From Nocardioides kribbensis (GTDB taxonomy: Bacteria > Actinomycetota > Actinomycetes > Propionibacteriales > Nocardioidaceae): a stretch of DNA of 64,000 nt. The stretch covers positions 124,001 through 188,000 of the forward strand of contig NZ_JADCLL010000007.1 in the NCBI RefSeq assembly GCF_015070375.1, given 5' to 3'. A program made the translations under genes and the position numbers. The notes beneath the pieces are model-generated. The model did not search any database and was not told where the DNA came from. It was given only the letters and a program-made list of their open reading frames with translations. Below, piece after piece: positions 9,786 through 18,884 of the stretch. Each line of letters opens with the position of its first letter. Within the stretch, counting starts at the first letter, position 1.

Positions 9786-11693
9786 TTATCCCCGACCGGT
9801 TCCCCCGTCGGCCGCACGCTCGGCCACCCGGCCGGCCACTCGGTGGGCGAGGTGGTCGGCGGGGCCGGCCACGAGGTCCTCGACGGCCAGGGGCAGCGGG
9901 AGGCACCAGTTGGGCCGCTCGGTGGTGCCCGGCACGTTGGGCCGGCGCTCCTCGCCCAGGGCGTCCTCCAGCGAGAGCGACAGCATCAGGCAGGGCGCCT
10001 GGGCGAGCCGCTCGTACGCCGCGGCGACGGCCCGGTCGGGCCCGTCGTCGGGCGCGAGCGCGTCGTGGCGCAGCAGCCGCTCGCGCAGCTCCTCGCGACC
10101 CGCGCGCACGGCGGCGGGGTCCATGTCGCTGCTGGCCAGCTGGTCCTCGACGTCGCTGCCGGTCCACAGCCCGGCCACGGTGGGCAGGTCGTGGGTGGTG
10201 ACGGTGGCGAGGGCGCCGGTGGGCCAGGTCGCCGGCTCCTCGTCCTCGAACCACAGCACGCGGTAGGTGAGCACGTCGCGCTCGGCCAGCGCCTCGCGGA
10301 CCCCCGGCTCGACCGTGCCGAGGTCCTCGCCGACGACGACGGCGCGGGCGCGGTGGGACTCCAGCGCCACGATGTCGAGCAGGTCGTCGCTGGGGTAGCG
10401 CACGTAGGCGCCCTGCGTGGGCTCGGCGCCCTCGGGGATCCACCACAGCCGGAAGAGACCCATCACGTGGTCGACGCGCAGCCCGCCGGCGCCGGCGAGG
10501 GTGGCGCGCACGGCCTCGACGAAGGGCTCGTAGTCGGCCTCCTGCAGGCGCCAGGGCACAAGCGGCGGGGAGCCCCAGTCCTGGCCGCTGGAGTTGAGCG
10601 CGTCGGGCGGGGCGCCGACGGTGACGCCGTCGGCGAGCACGCCCTGCCACGACCAGGCGTCGGAGCCGCCGCCGGAGACGCCGATCGGCAGGTCCTGCAC
10701 CACGGTGAGGTCGCCGGAGGCGGCGCGCAGCTGGGCGTCGAGCAGCCACTGCAGCCAGGCGTGGAAGGTGACGTCGTCGGCGCGCTCGCGCGCCAGGTCG
10801 GCGACGGCCGGGCCGTCGGGGTCGCGCAGGGCCTCGGGCCAGGCGTGCCAGTCGGCGCCGTGGTCACCGGCGACCACGCTCCACAGCGCGAAGCGCTCGA
10901 GCCCCTCGCCCTCCGCGCGGCGCCACGCGGCGAAGTCGTCCGCGGCCCCCTCGGGTCGCTCGCCCGGGCCGCTGCGGTCGAGCACGGCGCGCAGGGCGCG
11001 GGCCTTGAGCGGCCACAGGCGGTCCCGGTCGACCAGGTCGGTGGCGCGGGCCGCGGCGAGGTCCTCGGCCAGGTCGAGCTCGGCCAGCAGCGCGTCGTCC
11101 CAGCCCGGCACGTCCTCGACGCGCAGGTAGAGCGGGTTGCGGAAGCGGCGGGTGGCCGGCAGGTAGGGGCTGGCCTCCTGCGGCAGCGACGGGCCCACGG
11201 CGTGCAGCGGGTTGACCACGAGCAGCCCGCCGCCCGTGCGCTCGGTCCAGCGGCGCAGCGCGGCGAGGTCGCCCAGGTCGCCGATGCCCCAGCCGGCGCG
11301 CGAGCGCGCGGCGTAGAGCTGCACCGCCCAGCCCCAGGTGGGCTGCTCGGGGGTCCAGCAGCGACCGGGCGAGACCACCAGCCGGCGCTCGACGCCCTCG
11401 GTGGTGGTGAGGCGGTGGTAGCCCAGCGGGAAGTCGGCGGGCAGCGGGCCGTCGACGTCGTGCCGGCTCCCGTCCTCGCAGACGACCCGCACGGCACCCA
11501 GGCCGAGGTCGCGCCCAGGCCGGGAGACCAGCGGCCCGCGGGCGGCCAGGTCGTCGGGCGGGGTGCCGATGACCTCGCGCAGCGCGGCGACCGTGGCCTC
11601 CGGCGCCTCCTGGGGCTCGTCGTCGGCGTCGAGCCAGGTCAGCTGGAGGCCGCGGTCGTCGACGCGCGGCTCGAAGGGGGTCGCGTCGGGCAC
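9786..11693 (-). CDS. malQ: 4-alpha-glucanotransferase (amylomaltase)
   Basis: A 635-residue GH77 enzyme that disproportionates maltodextrins in glycogen/maltose metabolism. Landmarks are LYAARSRAGWGIGDLGDL, the product-site region SPYLPATRRFRNPLYL, DLPIGVSGGGSDAW, the nucleophile region GGLRVDHVMGLFRLWW (Asp), the acid/base VVGEDLGTV (Glu), and TTHDLPTVAGLW. It is the longer actinobacterial type with an N-terminal extension before the barrel. The start is GTG, 7 nt after a TAGGGT box. Confidence 0.95.
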   Translation of the reverse strand: MPDATPFEPRVDDRGLQLTWLDADDEPQEAPEATVAALREVIGTPPDDLAARGPLVSRPGRDLGLGAVRVVCEDGSRHDVDGPLPADFPLGYHRLTTTEGVERRLVVSPGRCWTPEQPTWGWAVQLYAARSRAGWGIGDLGDLAALRRWTERTGGGLLVVNPLHAVGPSLPQEASPYLPATRRFRNPLYLRVEDVPGWDDALLAELDLAEDLAAARATDLVDRDRLWPLKARALRAVLDRSGPGERPEGAADDFAAWRRAEGEGLERFALWSVVAGDHGADWHAWPEALRDPDGPAVADLARERADDVTFHAWLQWLLDAQLRAASGDLTVVQDLPIGVSGGGSDAWSWQGVLADGVTVGAPPDALNSSGQDWGSPPLVPWRLQEADYEPFVEAVRATLAGAGGLRVDHVMGLFRLWWIPEGAEPTQGAYVRYPSDDLLDIVALESHRARAVVVGEDLGTVEPGVREALAERDVLTYRVLWFEDEEPATWPTGALATVTTHDLPTVAGLWTGSDVEDQLASSDMDPAAVRAGREELRERLLRHDALAPDDGPDRAVAAAYERLAQAPCLMLSLSLEDALGEERRPNVPGTTERPNWCLPLPLAVEDLVAGPADHLAHRVAGRVAERAADGGTGRG

Positions 11694-11700
11694 GCCCCCG

Positions 11701-11706
11701 ACCCTA
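11701..11706 (-). promoter_or_regulatory. -10 box of malQ (leaderless)
   Basis: TAGGGT on the minus strand, 7 nt before the malQ GTG. Confidence 0.5.
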
Positions 11707-11800
11707 GGAGCCGCGCGGGCGCCGCGGACCACCCCTCGCGGGGTGCCGTCCCGGGCAGGCGGTCAGCACCTGCCGGACGTGACGGCGAGCCCGGGGCCGC

Positions 11801-12397
11801 TCACCGGCGCTGGAGCGTCGTGCTGCGCCAGGGAGCGGGGCGGCCGTGCAGCCACCACTCCATCCGCCGGGTCATCCAGGGCAGGGCGAGGTAGGTCATG
11901 ATCGGCGTCATCACCAACACGGTGGCCAGCACGCGCAGCGGGAGCACGAGGTCGGCCACGACGTGGCCCGCGACCCAGTTGGCCAGCACGCTGAGCGGGT
12001 AGAACACCATGAAGATCACCGAGGCCTGCTTCCACCGCGGCGGCGCCGGCGGGGTCACCCGCAGGTCGCGCACGTCGCGGCTGGTGGGGTCGTCGAACCA
12101 CCCCTCGATGCCCGTACGCCGCTCGACGCGCGACTCGGTCACGCCCAGCCCGGCCGAGGAGTCGCGCCACCACTGCCGCTCGTGGGAGGTCTCCCAGCGC
12201 GACAGCGCCTCGGTGTCGGCGAAGCGGTAGAGCATGTGCCAGGTCTCCGAGTCGCGCTCGGGGCGCACCCACCCGGCGCCCAGGAAGCCCGGGAAGCGCT
12301 GGGCCAGCGCGGTGCCCGCCTGCAGCCAGCTGGCCATCTCGGCCTCGCGCCCGGGGTCGACGTGGCGGGTGATGGAGACGGTCACCGGTGAGCCCAT
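11801..12397 (-). CDS. Antibiotic biosynthesis monooxygenase-like (ABM) domain protein with two membrane helices
   Basis: A 198-residue protein. Residues about 5-95 form a dimeric alpha-beta barrel of the ABM type (VTVSITRHVDPGREAEMASWLQ, RDSETWHMLYRFADTEALSRWE). The C-terminal half has two transmembrane helices (ASVIFMVFYPLSVLANWV and LRVLATVLVMTPIMTYLAL). This membrane-bound layout recurs in actinobacteria and has no established activity; some soluble ABM proteins are quinol monooxygenases. The ATG at 12395-12397 begins at the domain edge. It is divergent from the MFS gene, with 107 bp between. Confidence 0.85.
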   Translation of the reverse strand: MGSPVTVSITRHVDPGREAEMASWLQAGTALAQRFPGFLGAGWVRPERDSETWHMLYRFADTEALSRWETSHERQWWRDSSAGLGVTESRVERRTGIEGWFDDPTSRDVRDLRVTPPAPPRWKQASVIFMVFYPLSVLANWVAGHVVADLVLPLRVLATVLVMTPIMTYLALPWMTRRMEWWLHGRPAPWRSTTLQRR

Positions 12398-12504
12398 GGC
12401 ACCAGCGTCGAGCCGCCCGGGCCGCACCGCAAATCTGAGGGCGACTCCGGCGGCAGCGGCGGCCCACCCCTCCGGGTCTTGGGCGGTCGGGGAGGCTGGC
12501 GGGT

Positions 12505-13980
12505 GTGAGCGAGCGCGTGGTCCCGAGGTCGTCGACCGGCGAGGACCACCCCTCCCACCACGACGACGAGGAGCAGTGGGAGCCCGACCCGCGCCGCTGG
12601 CGGATCCTCGGGGTGTCACTGGTGGTCGGCTTCATGTCGCTGCTCGACGTCTCGATCGTCAACGTCGCCGTGCCCTCGATGCAGGCCGGCCTCGACACCT
12701 CGGCCGGCACCATCCAGTGGGTCGTGTCCGGCTACGCGCTCACCTTCGGCCTCGTGCTCGTGGCCGGCGGCCGCCTCGGCGACGCCTACGGCCGTCGCCG
12801 GCTGATGCTGATCGGCCTCACCGGCTTCGTGCTCTCCAGCGCCGCGGTGGGGCTCGCGCCGACGGCGGAGACGGTGGTGGCGGCCCGGCTCCTCCAGGGC
12901 GCCACCGCCGGCCTGCTCACCCCGCAGAACTCCGGGCTGATCCAGCAGCTCTTCCGCGGCCCCGAGCGCGGCCGTGCCTTCGGGCTCTTCGGCTTCACGG
13001 TCTCCTCGGCCTCCGCGGCCGGGCCGGTCATCGGCGGCGCGATCATCGCGCTGGCCGGCGAGGAGGACGGCTGGCGCTGGCTCTTCCTCATCAACGTGCC
13101 GATCGGCGTCGTCGCGGCGATCGCGGTGGTGCGCATGGTGCCCAAGCGGGTCCGCCGCGAGGACGACGACGACCCCCGCATCGACGTGCCCGGAGCCCTG
13201 CTGCTCGGCGCCACGGTGCTGTGCCTGCTCTACCCCGTCGTGAGCGTCGAGAGCGGCGCGCGCCTGCCGCTGCTGCTCCTGCTCGGCGTGCCCCTCTTCG
13301 CCTGGGGCTTCGTGCGCTGGGAGCACCACACCGTGGGCCGCGGGCACCCGCCGCTGCTCGACGTCGCGCTGCTGCGCCGGCTGCCGGGCTACGCCAGCGG
13401 CCTCAGCGTCGGCACGCTGTACTTCACCGGCTTCACCGGGCTCCTGCTCGTGCTCTCGGTCTACCTCCAGGAGGGCCTGGGCTGGACCCCGCTGATGGCC
13501 GGTCTGCTGCTGGTGCCCTTCGCGCTCGGCTCGGCCACCAGCGCCCCGCTGGTGGGCCGCTGGATCTCGACGGTCGGCCGACGGATCACCGTGGCCGCTC
13601 TCGTCACCACGATGGTCGGCGTCGTCGCCGTGGCCCTCGTGGCGCCGGGCCGGGAGGGCACGACGCTGGTGCTGCTCGCGGCTCCGGCCCTGCTGCTGGC
13701 CGGACTCGGCGGCGGTGCGGTCGTCTCCCCCAACATCACCCTCACCCTCGCCGACGTGCCGCCCCGCATGGGTGGCGCGGCCGGCGGGGCGCTGCAGACC
13801 GGGCAGCGCATCGGCGCCTCGATCGGCGCGGCCCTGCTGATGACGGTCTACCAGGTGGTCGCGGGGTCCGTCTCCCCCGGCGCGGGCCTGCGCGCGGCGC
13901 TGCTCACCGGCGTGCTGCTGCTGGGCGTCGCGCTGCTGCTCGCCGTACGCGCGCTGCGGCTGGAGCGGGCCCGCGCCTGA
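12505..13980 (+). CDS. MFS transporter, DHA2 (EmrB/QacA) drug-exporter family
   Basis: A 491-residue polytopic protein with the DHA2 signature: LLDVSIVNVAVPSMQ in helix 1, the motif A loop GGRLGDAYGRRR between helices 2 and 3, and the motif C-like stretch SSASAAGPVIGGAI in helix 5. The hydrophobicity pattern fits 12-14 helices. Substrates are probably hydrophobic drugs or metabolites expelled by proton antiport, but specificity cannot be read. The cytosolic N-terminus is His/Asp/Glu-rich (EDHPSHHDDEEQWEPD). The start is GTG; an overlapping GTG 2 nt earlier is out of frame. Confidence 0.92.
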   Translation: MSERVVPRSSTGEDHPSHHDDEEQWEPDPRRWRILGVSLVVGFMSLLDVSIVNVAVPSMQAGLDTSAGTIQWVVSGYALTFGLVLVAGGRLGDAYGRRRLMLIGLTGFVLSSAAVGLAPTAETVVAARLLQGATAGLLTPQNSGLIQQLFRGPERGRAFGLFGFTVSSASAAGPVIGGAIIALAGEEDGWRWLFLINVPIGVVAAIAVVRMVPKRVRREDDDDPRIDVPGALLLGATVLCLLYPVVSVESGARLPLLLLLGVPLFAWGFVRWEHHTVGRGHPPLLDVALLRRLPGYASGLSVGTLYFTGFTGLLLVLSVYLQEGLGWTPLMAGLLLVPFALGSATSAPLVGRWISTVGRRITVAALVTTMVGVVAVALVAPGREGTTLVLLAAPALLLAGLGGGAVVSPNITLTLADVPPRMGGAAGGALQTGQRIGASIGAALLMTVYQVVAGSVSPGAGLRAALLTGVLLLGVALLLAVRALRLERARA

Positions 13981-14004
13981 GGCGGCCCGCTCCAGCCGTC
14001 ACGG

Positions 14005-15042
14005 TCAGCAGCCGCTGGACTCCGCGATCCGCTGCGGGTCCCGTCCGGCCGCCATGTCGTCGCCGACCTGCCAGATCCAGGGGCTCCAGTCGCCCTGCGG
14101 AGCCATCTCGCGCAGCACCGGCCAGTCGCGGCTGGCCCGCATGGCCGACACCGCGGCGTCGTCGGCCGCGTCGTCGTCGCTCGCCGCCGCCTCGGCGTAG
14201 ACCGCGACCCAGCCGCAGGTCACGGCCGCGGTCAGGGGGGCGCCGACGTGGTAGCGGGTGTTGTAGCCCGTCACCTCCACGTCGTCGAGGTCGAAGCCCG
14301 GCGGGGTCTCGACGCCCTCGAGCATGCCCTCCATCGTCGACCTGACCTCCGCCGGCGTGACCACGGACTCGGGCAGCGCCTCGGCGAAGGTGGCCTCGTC
14401 GGTCAGCCGCACCCCGGCCAGCAGGTCGCGGAAGGCCGCCTCGTCCATGCCGCTGCCGCGCACCTCGATGAAGCTGCCGTCCTGGGGGGACCGCATCACG
14501 GCGTGGTCGGTGGGGCCGTAGGCGCGCAGGTCGGAGGTGCGGCCGAGCAGGTCGACCTCGCCCACCAGGGGCACCTCCGCGCGGTCGGCGACGTAGCCGG
14601 GGTAGGCGTCGGCGTCGTAGCGGGTGATCTCGAGGTCACCCGCGGGGCCGGTGTAGGACACGTTGCGCTCGGCGACGTAGGTCGCCCGCCAGCCCTCGAC
14701 CGCGAGCCAGCCGAACGGGCCCGTGACGGCTGCACCCGTGGCGCCCGGGGTGCCCGGGACGTCGGCGCCGGCAGGGGCCGGCTGCCCGGTGGACCCGGCC
14801 GGACCCGCCGGAGCGGGCGTGCCGTCGCGCAGCAGCAGCGGCGCGGCGGCCACGAGGGCGACGGCCGCGGCCGAGGCGGCCACGGCGGGCCAGCGGCGGC
14901 GCGGACGGTCGGTCGACGTCGTGGCGGGGTGGTCGAGGACGGGAGTGCTCATGATCTGCTCCATCAGGTCGGCCCGCCCCGCGCTGAGGGGCAGCCGGGC
15001 CACCTCGTCGTCGCTGATCACGGGTCGGGGTGCGTCGGTCAC
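14005..15042 (-). CDS. Membrane-anchored partner of an ECF sigma factor, putative anti-sigma factor
   Basis: A 345-residue bitopic protein: a cytosolic N-terminus of about 48 residues (ISDDEVARLPLSAGRADLMEQIM), one transmembrane helix (WPAVAASAAAVALVAAAPLLL), a Pro/Gly/Ala-rich linker, and an extracytoplasmic domain of about 240 residues with two cysteines near the end. It has no HxxxCxxC zinc motif, so it is not a ZAS-type anti-sigma. The role is inferred from topology and from the 4-bp overlap of its GTG start with the stop of the sigma gene. The extracytoplasmic domain is not recognised. Confidence 0.72.
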   Translation of the reverse strand: MTDAPRPVISDDEVARLPLSAGRADLMEQIMSTPVLDHPATTSTDRPRRRWPAVAASAAAVALVAAAPLLLRDGTPAPAGPAGSTGQPAPAGADVPGTPGATGAAVTGPFGWLAVEGWRATYVAERNVSYTGPAGDLEITRYDADAYPGYVADRAEVPLVGEVDLLGRTSDLRAYGPTDHAVMRSPQDGSFIEVRGSGMDEAAFRDLLAGVRLTDEATFAEALPESVVTPAEVRSTMEGMLEGVETPPGFDLDDVEVTGYNTRYHVGAPLTAAVTCGWVAVYAEAAASDDDAADDAAVSAMRASRDWPVLREMAPQGDWSPWIWQVGDDMAAGRDPQRIAESSGC

Positions 15043-15689
15043 GGTGCCTCCTCCGGGACGGTCATCGGGTGTCTGCTGGAGAGGTGTCCGGCCAGGTCGT
15101 GGACGTGACCGGACCGCGCTGCCGAGCCTGCTCGCGCTCGCGCACCGGGGGTGGCGCGGGACCCCGGCGGCGAGGGCGGCGGGGGCGGCGGGGACTCGGG
15201 CGCCTCGAGCAGGTGCAGGCGCAGCCGGCCCCGGGCGCGGGAGAGACGGGCCCGCACCACGACGGCGCTGACCCCGAGCACCTCGGCGATCTCCCGGGGC
15301 TCCAGGGCCTCCCAGGCCGACAGCTCGAGCACCTCCCGGTCGGCCGGAGAGACCCGCGCGAGGGCCGTCGCCACGCGCTGCCGCTCGACCGCGGCGTCGG
15401 CGGGGTCGGGTGCGACCAGGGCCAGCTCGTCGCGCAGCCGTTCACCGAGCCGGTCGCGGCGACCGCGGCCGCGCCGCTGGTTGGCCAGCGTGCGGCGGGC
15501 CACGCCGTAGAGCCACATCCGCGCCCGCTCGCCCTCGGGCACCTCGCCCGGCCTCCGCCAGGCCACCAGGAAGGTGTCGGCGACGACGTCGGCGGCGTCG
15601 TCGGACGTGTCGGTGCGGCGCAGGGCGTACCCGAGCAGCGCGTCGAAGTGGTCGGCGTAGAGCCGGCGGAACCTCTCCTCGGGGGTCAT
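15039..15689 (-). CDS. ECF-type RNA polymerase sigma factor
   Basis: A 216-residue sigma-70 family factor. Region 2 spans residues about 5-70 (FRRLYADHFDALLGYALRRT, DDAADVVADTFLVAWRR) and region 4 about 105-160 (ALARVSPADREVLELSAWEALEPREIAEVLGVS, VVRARLSRARGRL). A Pro/Ser/Arg-rich tail of about 45 residues with a run of prolines follows; it is unusual for ECF factors and is encoded by a poly-GGCGG stretch. The gene is coupled to the downstream membrane-protein gene, as is typical of sigma/anti-sigma pairs. Confidence 0.92.
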   Translation of the reverse strand: MTPEERFRRLYADHFDALLGYALRRTDTSDDAADVVADTFLVAWRRPGEVPEGERARMWLYGVARRTLANQRRGRGRRDRLGERLRDELALVAPDPADAAVERQRVATALARVSPADREVLELSAWEALEPREIAEVLGVSAVVVRARLSRARGRLRLHLLEAPESPPPPPPSPPGSRATPGARARAGSAARSGHVHDLAGHLSSRHPMTVPEEAP

Positions 15690-15768
15690 GACCCATCCGT
15701 GTCCGGCACGCCCCCGATCGTGACCGGTCGCCGACGCCGGCGCCAGCGGCTCGCCGTGGTGGGGTCGG

Positions 15769-17187
15769 TCAGAGGATGGCGCCGGGCGCGTACGCCGCCG
15801 CTGCCGGGTGCCGCTCGACCAGCGCGGCCACCTGCCGGCAGACCTGCTCGACCTGCTCGACCGCGGCGCCGGTGAAGGTGATCGGGTCGGCCACGAGCGC
15901 GTCGAGCTGCTCGGTGGTGAGACCGAGCCGCTCGTCGGCGGCGAGGCGGGCGAAGACGTCGTTGTCGGCCTGGCCGCGGCGCATGTCGAGGGCCACCCCG
16001 ACCGCGGCCTCCTTGATCGCCTCGTGGGCGCTCTCGCGGCCCACGCCGTTGCGCACGGCGCTCATCAGGACCTTCGTGGTGGCCAGGAAGGGCAGGTAGC
16101 GGTCGAGCTCGCGCTGGATCACCGCGGGGAACGCACCGAACTCGTCGAGCACGGTGAGGAAGGTCTGGAAGAGACCGTCGGCGGCGAAGAAGGCGTCGGG
16201 CAGGGCCACCCGGCGCACCACCGAGCAGGAGACGTCGCCCTCGTTCCACTGGTCGCCGGCGAGCTCGCCGACCATCGAGAGGTAGCCGCGGGTGACCACC
16301 GCGAGGCCGTTGACCCGCTCGCAGGACCGGGTGTTCATCTTGTGGGGCATGGCCGAGGAGCCGACCTGGCCCTCCTTGAAGCCCTCGGTGACGATCTCGT
16401 TGCCGGCCATCAGCCGGATCGTCGTGGCGAGGTTGGACGGCCCGGCGACCAGCTGCACCACGGCGGAGAGCACGTCGAAGTCGAGCGAGCGGGGGTAGAC
16501 CTGGCCGACGCTGGTCAGCACCCGGTCGAAGCCGAGGTGGGCGGCCACGCGCTGCTCCAGGGCGGCCAGCTTGGTGGCATCGCCGTCGAGCAGGTCGAGC
16601 ATGTCCTGCGCGGTGCCCATCGGGCCCTTGATGCCGCGCAGGGGGTAGCGCGCGAGCAGCTCCTCGACGCGCTCGACGCCGATGAGCATCTCGTCGGCGA
16701 CGGTCGCGAAGCGCTTGCCCAGCGTGGTGGCCTGGGCGGCGACGTTGTGCGAGCGGCCGGCCATCACGGTGCTCTGGTGCTCGGCGGCCAGGCGGGCCAG
16801 CCGGGCGACGGTGGCCACGGCCCGGTCGCGCAGCAGCTCCAGCGACTGCTTGAGCTGCAGCTGCTCGACGTTCTCGGTCAGGTCGCGCGAGGTCATGCCC
16901 TTGTGCACCTGCTCGTGGCCGGCCAGCGCGCAGAACTCCTCGATGCGCGCCTTCACGTCGTGGCGGGTGACCCGCTCGCGGGCGGCGATCGAGGCCAGGT
17001 CGACCTGCTCCACGACCGCCTCGTAGTCCTCGACCACGCCGTCGGGCACCGCGATCCCGAGGTCGCGCTGAGCGCGGAGGACAGCGATCCACAGCCGCCG
17101 CTCGAGGACGATCTTGTGCTCGGGCGACCAGATCTCGGCGAGGTCGGCGGCGGCGTAGCGGGTGGCGAGGACGTTGGGCACGGTCAC
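15769..17187 (-). CDS. purB: Adenylosuccinate lyase PurB
   Basis: A 472-residue member of the fumarase/aspartase superfamily that catalyses two purine steps: SAICAR to AICAR and adenylosuccinate to AMP. It has the signature GSSAMPHKMN (residues 276-285, catalytic Ser277), the conserved AGRSHN near 143, and GMTSRDLTENVEQL near 97. The GTG at 17185-17187 is chosen because a GGGAGG lies 9 nt upstream; an ATG three codons earlier abuts that ribosome binding site. Between it and purD are 214 bp of GC-rich sequence in which I see no gene or clear signal. Confidence 0.97.
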   Translation of the reverse strand: MTVPNVLATRYAAADLAEIWSPEHKIVLERRLWIAVLRAQRDLGIAVPDGVVEDYEAVVEQVDLASIAARERVTRHDVKARIEEFCALAGHEQVHKGMTSRDLTENVEQLQLKQSLELLRDRAVATVARLARLAAEHQSTVMAGRSHNVAAQATTLGKRFATVADEMLIGVERVEELLARYPLRGIKGPMGTAQDMLDLLDGDATKLAALEQRVAAHLGFDRVLTSVGQVYPRSLDFDVLSAVVQLVAGPSNLATTIRLMAGNEIVTEGFKEGQVGSSAMPHKMNTRSCERVNGLAVVTRGYLSMVGELAGDQWNEGDVSCSVVRRVALPDAFFAADGLFQTFLTVLDEFGAFPAVIQRELDRYLPFLATTKVLMSAVRNGVGRESAHEAIKEAAVGVALDMRRGQADNDVFARLAADERLGLTTEQLDALVADPITFTGAAVEQVEQVCRQVAALVERHPAAAAYAPGAIL

Positions 17188-17401
17188 GTACCTCATCCTC
17201 CCACGGTCGCGCCGCCCGTCCGCTCCCCGACGGCGGGGCCGGACCTCCTCGCGCCCCTCACCCGGCGCGGGGCGGCCGGACCAGCCGGTCGGCTGACCAC
17301 CCGGTGCCGAGGAGGACCCAGGAGGGGCCGGGGCCCGCGGGGAGGCGGGGCTCGAGCAGGTCGCTCGCCCACCGCCCGGGCGGCTCGAGCCGGGCGCTGC
17401 C

Positions 17402-18775
17402 TCAGGCGCCGCCTCCCGCCGCGGCACCCGCGGCGATGTCGGTGCGGTGCTGGGCGCCGGGGAAGTCGACGGAGGCGACCCCGTCGTAGGCCGCCCGGCG
17501 GGCGGCGGCCAGGTCGGCGCCGGTGGCCACGACCGCGAGCACCCGACCGCCGGCGGTCACCAGGTCGCCGTCGCGCAGGGCCGTGCCGGCCTGGACGACG
17601 TGCACGTCGGGCAGGGCCTCGGCCGCGTCGATCCCGACGATCACGTCGCCCGACGACGAGGTCTCCGGGTAGCCGCGACTGGCCATCACGACCCCGACGG
17701 CCGCGCCCGGGCGCCACGCCGGCGGGGCGACGTCGGACAGCGTGCCGGTGGCCGCGCCGACCAGCAGCGGCGAGAGCGGCGAGTCGAGCAGCGCCATCAG
17801 CGGCTGGGTCTCGGGGTCGCCGAAGCGGGCGTTGAACTCGACCACGCGGGTGCCGCGCGAGGTGAGGGCGAGCCCGGCGTAGAGCAGCCCGGCGAAGGGG
17901 GTGCCGCGGCGGGCCATCTCGTCGACGGTGGGCTGGAGCACCGTGGCCAGCACCTCCTCGACGAGGTCGTCGGGGGCCCACGGCAGCGGGGTGTAGGCCC
18001 CCATGCCGCCGGTGTTGGGCCCGACATCGCCGTCACCGATGCGCTTGAAGTCCTGAGCCGGCTGGAGCGGGTAGACCGTCGTGCCGTCGGTGATCGCGAA
18101 GAGCGAGACCTCCGGGCCGTCGAGGAACTCCTCGATCACCACGCGTCCGCAGCGTGCGGCGTGCTCGACGGCCTCGTCACGGTCGAGGGTGACCACGACC
18201 CCCTTGCCGGCGGCCAGGCCGTCGTCCTTGACGACGTAGGGCGGGCCGTAGGCGTCGAGGGCGGCCTGCACCTCGACCGCGGAGGTGCACACCCGGGCGG
18301 CCGCGGTGGGCACCCCGGCCGCGGCCATGACGTCCTTGGCGAAGGCCTTCGAGCCCTCGAGCTCGGCGGCGGCCCGGGTCGGGCCGAAGACAGCGATGCC
18401 GCGGGCGCGGACGGCGTCGGCGACCCCGGCCACCAGCGGCGCCTCGGGCCCGACGACGACCAGGTCGGCGCCCAGCGACACCGCGAGGTCGGCGACGGCC
18501 TCGCCGTCGAGCGCGTCCACGTCGTGCAGCGTGGCGACGGCGGCGATGCCGGGGTTGCCCGGGGCGGCGTGCACCGCGGCGACGCCCGCGTCGTGGGCCA
18601 GGGCCCGGGCCAGCGCGTGCTCGCGACCACCGGGGCCCACGACCAGGCAGGTCAGCGGACCGGTCGGCACGGTGCCGGTCACGTGGGGTGCGGGACCGGT
18701 CCCGCCGTCGGCGCCGTCGCGAGACGCGGCCTGGGGCGGAGCGTGGGTCGGGTCCTGGGGCGAGGGGTCGGTCAC
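17402..18775 (-). CDS. purD: Phosphoribosylamine--glycine ligase PurD
   Basis: GAR synthetase, an ATP-grasp enzyme that joins phosphoribosylamine and glycine. The core begins CLVVGPGGREHALA and includes PGNPGIA, VVGPEAPLVAGVAD, GSKAFAKDVM, KDDGLAAGKGVVV and EFNARFGDPETQPLM. The core needs about 425 residues. The GTG at 18773-18775 gives 457 residues with a low-complexity Pro/Ala/Gly leader, and is chosen because a TACCCT -10 box lies 8 nt upstream; a GTG at 18680-18682 would give a family-length 426 residues. It is divergent from the kinase genes. Confidence 0.95.
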   Translation of the reverse strand: MTDPSPQDPTHAPPQAASRDGADGGTGPAPHVTGTVPTGPLTCLVVGPGGREHALARALAHDAGVAAVHAAPGNPGIAAVATLHDVDALDGEAVADLAVSLGADLVVVGPEAPLVAGVADAVRARGIAVFGPTRAAAELEGSKAFAKDVMAAAGVPTAAARVCTSAVEVQAALDAYGPPYVVKDDGLAAGKGVVVTLDRDEAVEHAARCGRVVIEEFLDGPEVSLFAITDGTTVYPLQPAQDFKRIGDGDVGPNTGGMGAYTPLPWAPDDLVEEVLATVLQPTVDEMARRGTPFAGLLYAGLALTSRGTRVVEFNARFGDPETQPLMALLDSPLSPLLVGAATGTLSDVAPPAWRPGAAVGVVMASRGYPETSSSGDVIVGIDAAEALPDVHVVQAGTALRDGDLVTAGGRVLAVVATGADLAAARRAAYDGVASVDFPGAQHRTDIAAGAAAGGGA

Positions 18776-18783
18776 GGTGCACC

Positions 18784-18789
18784 AGGGTA
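18784..18789 (-). promoter_or_regulatory. -10 box of purD (leaderless)
   Basis: TACCCT on the minus strand, 8 nt before the GTG at 18775. It supports the longer PurD start. Confidence 0.4.
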
Positions 18790-18884
18790 GTGGCCGCCGC
18801 CGGCGCCCCGCGCCGCAGCGACCCCGGTGAGCCGGGTGCTCCCGGCGGGGTTCAGGTCGCCTGCGAGGGGGAAGGACGCCCACC

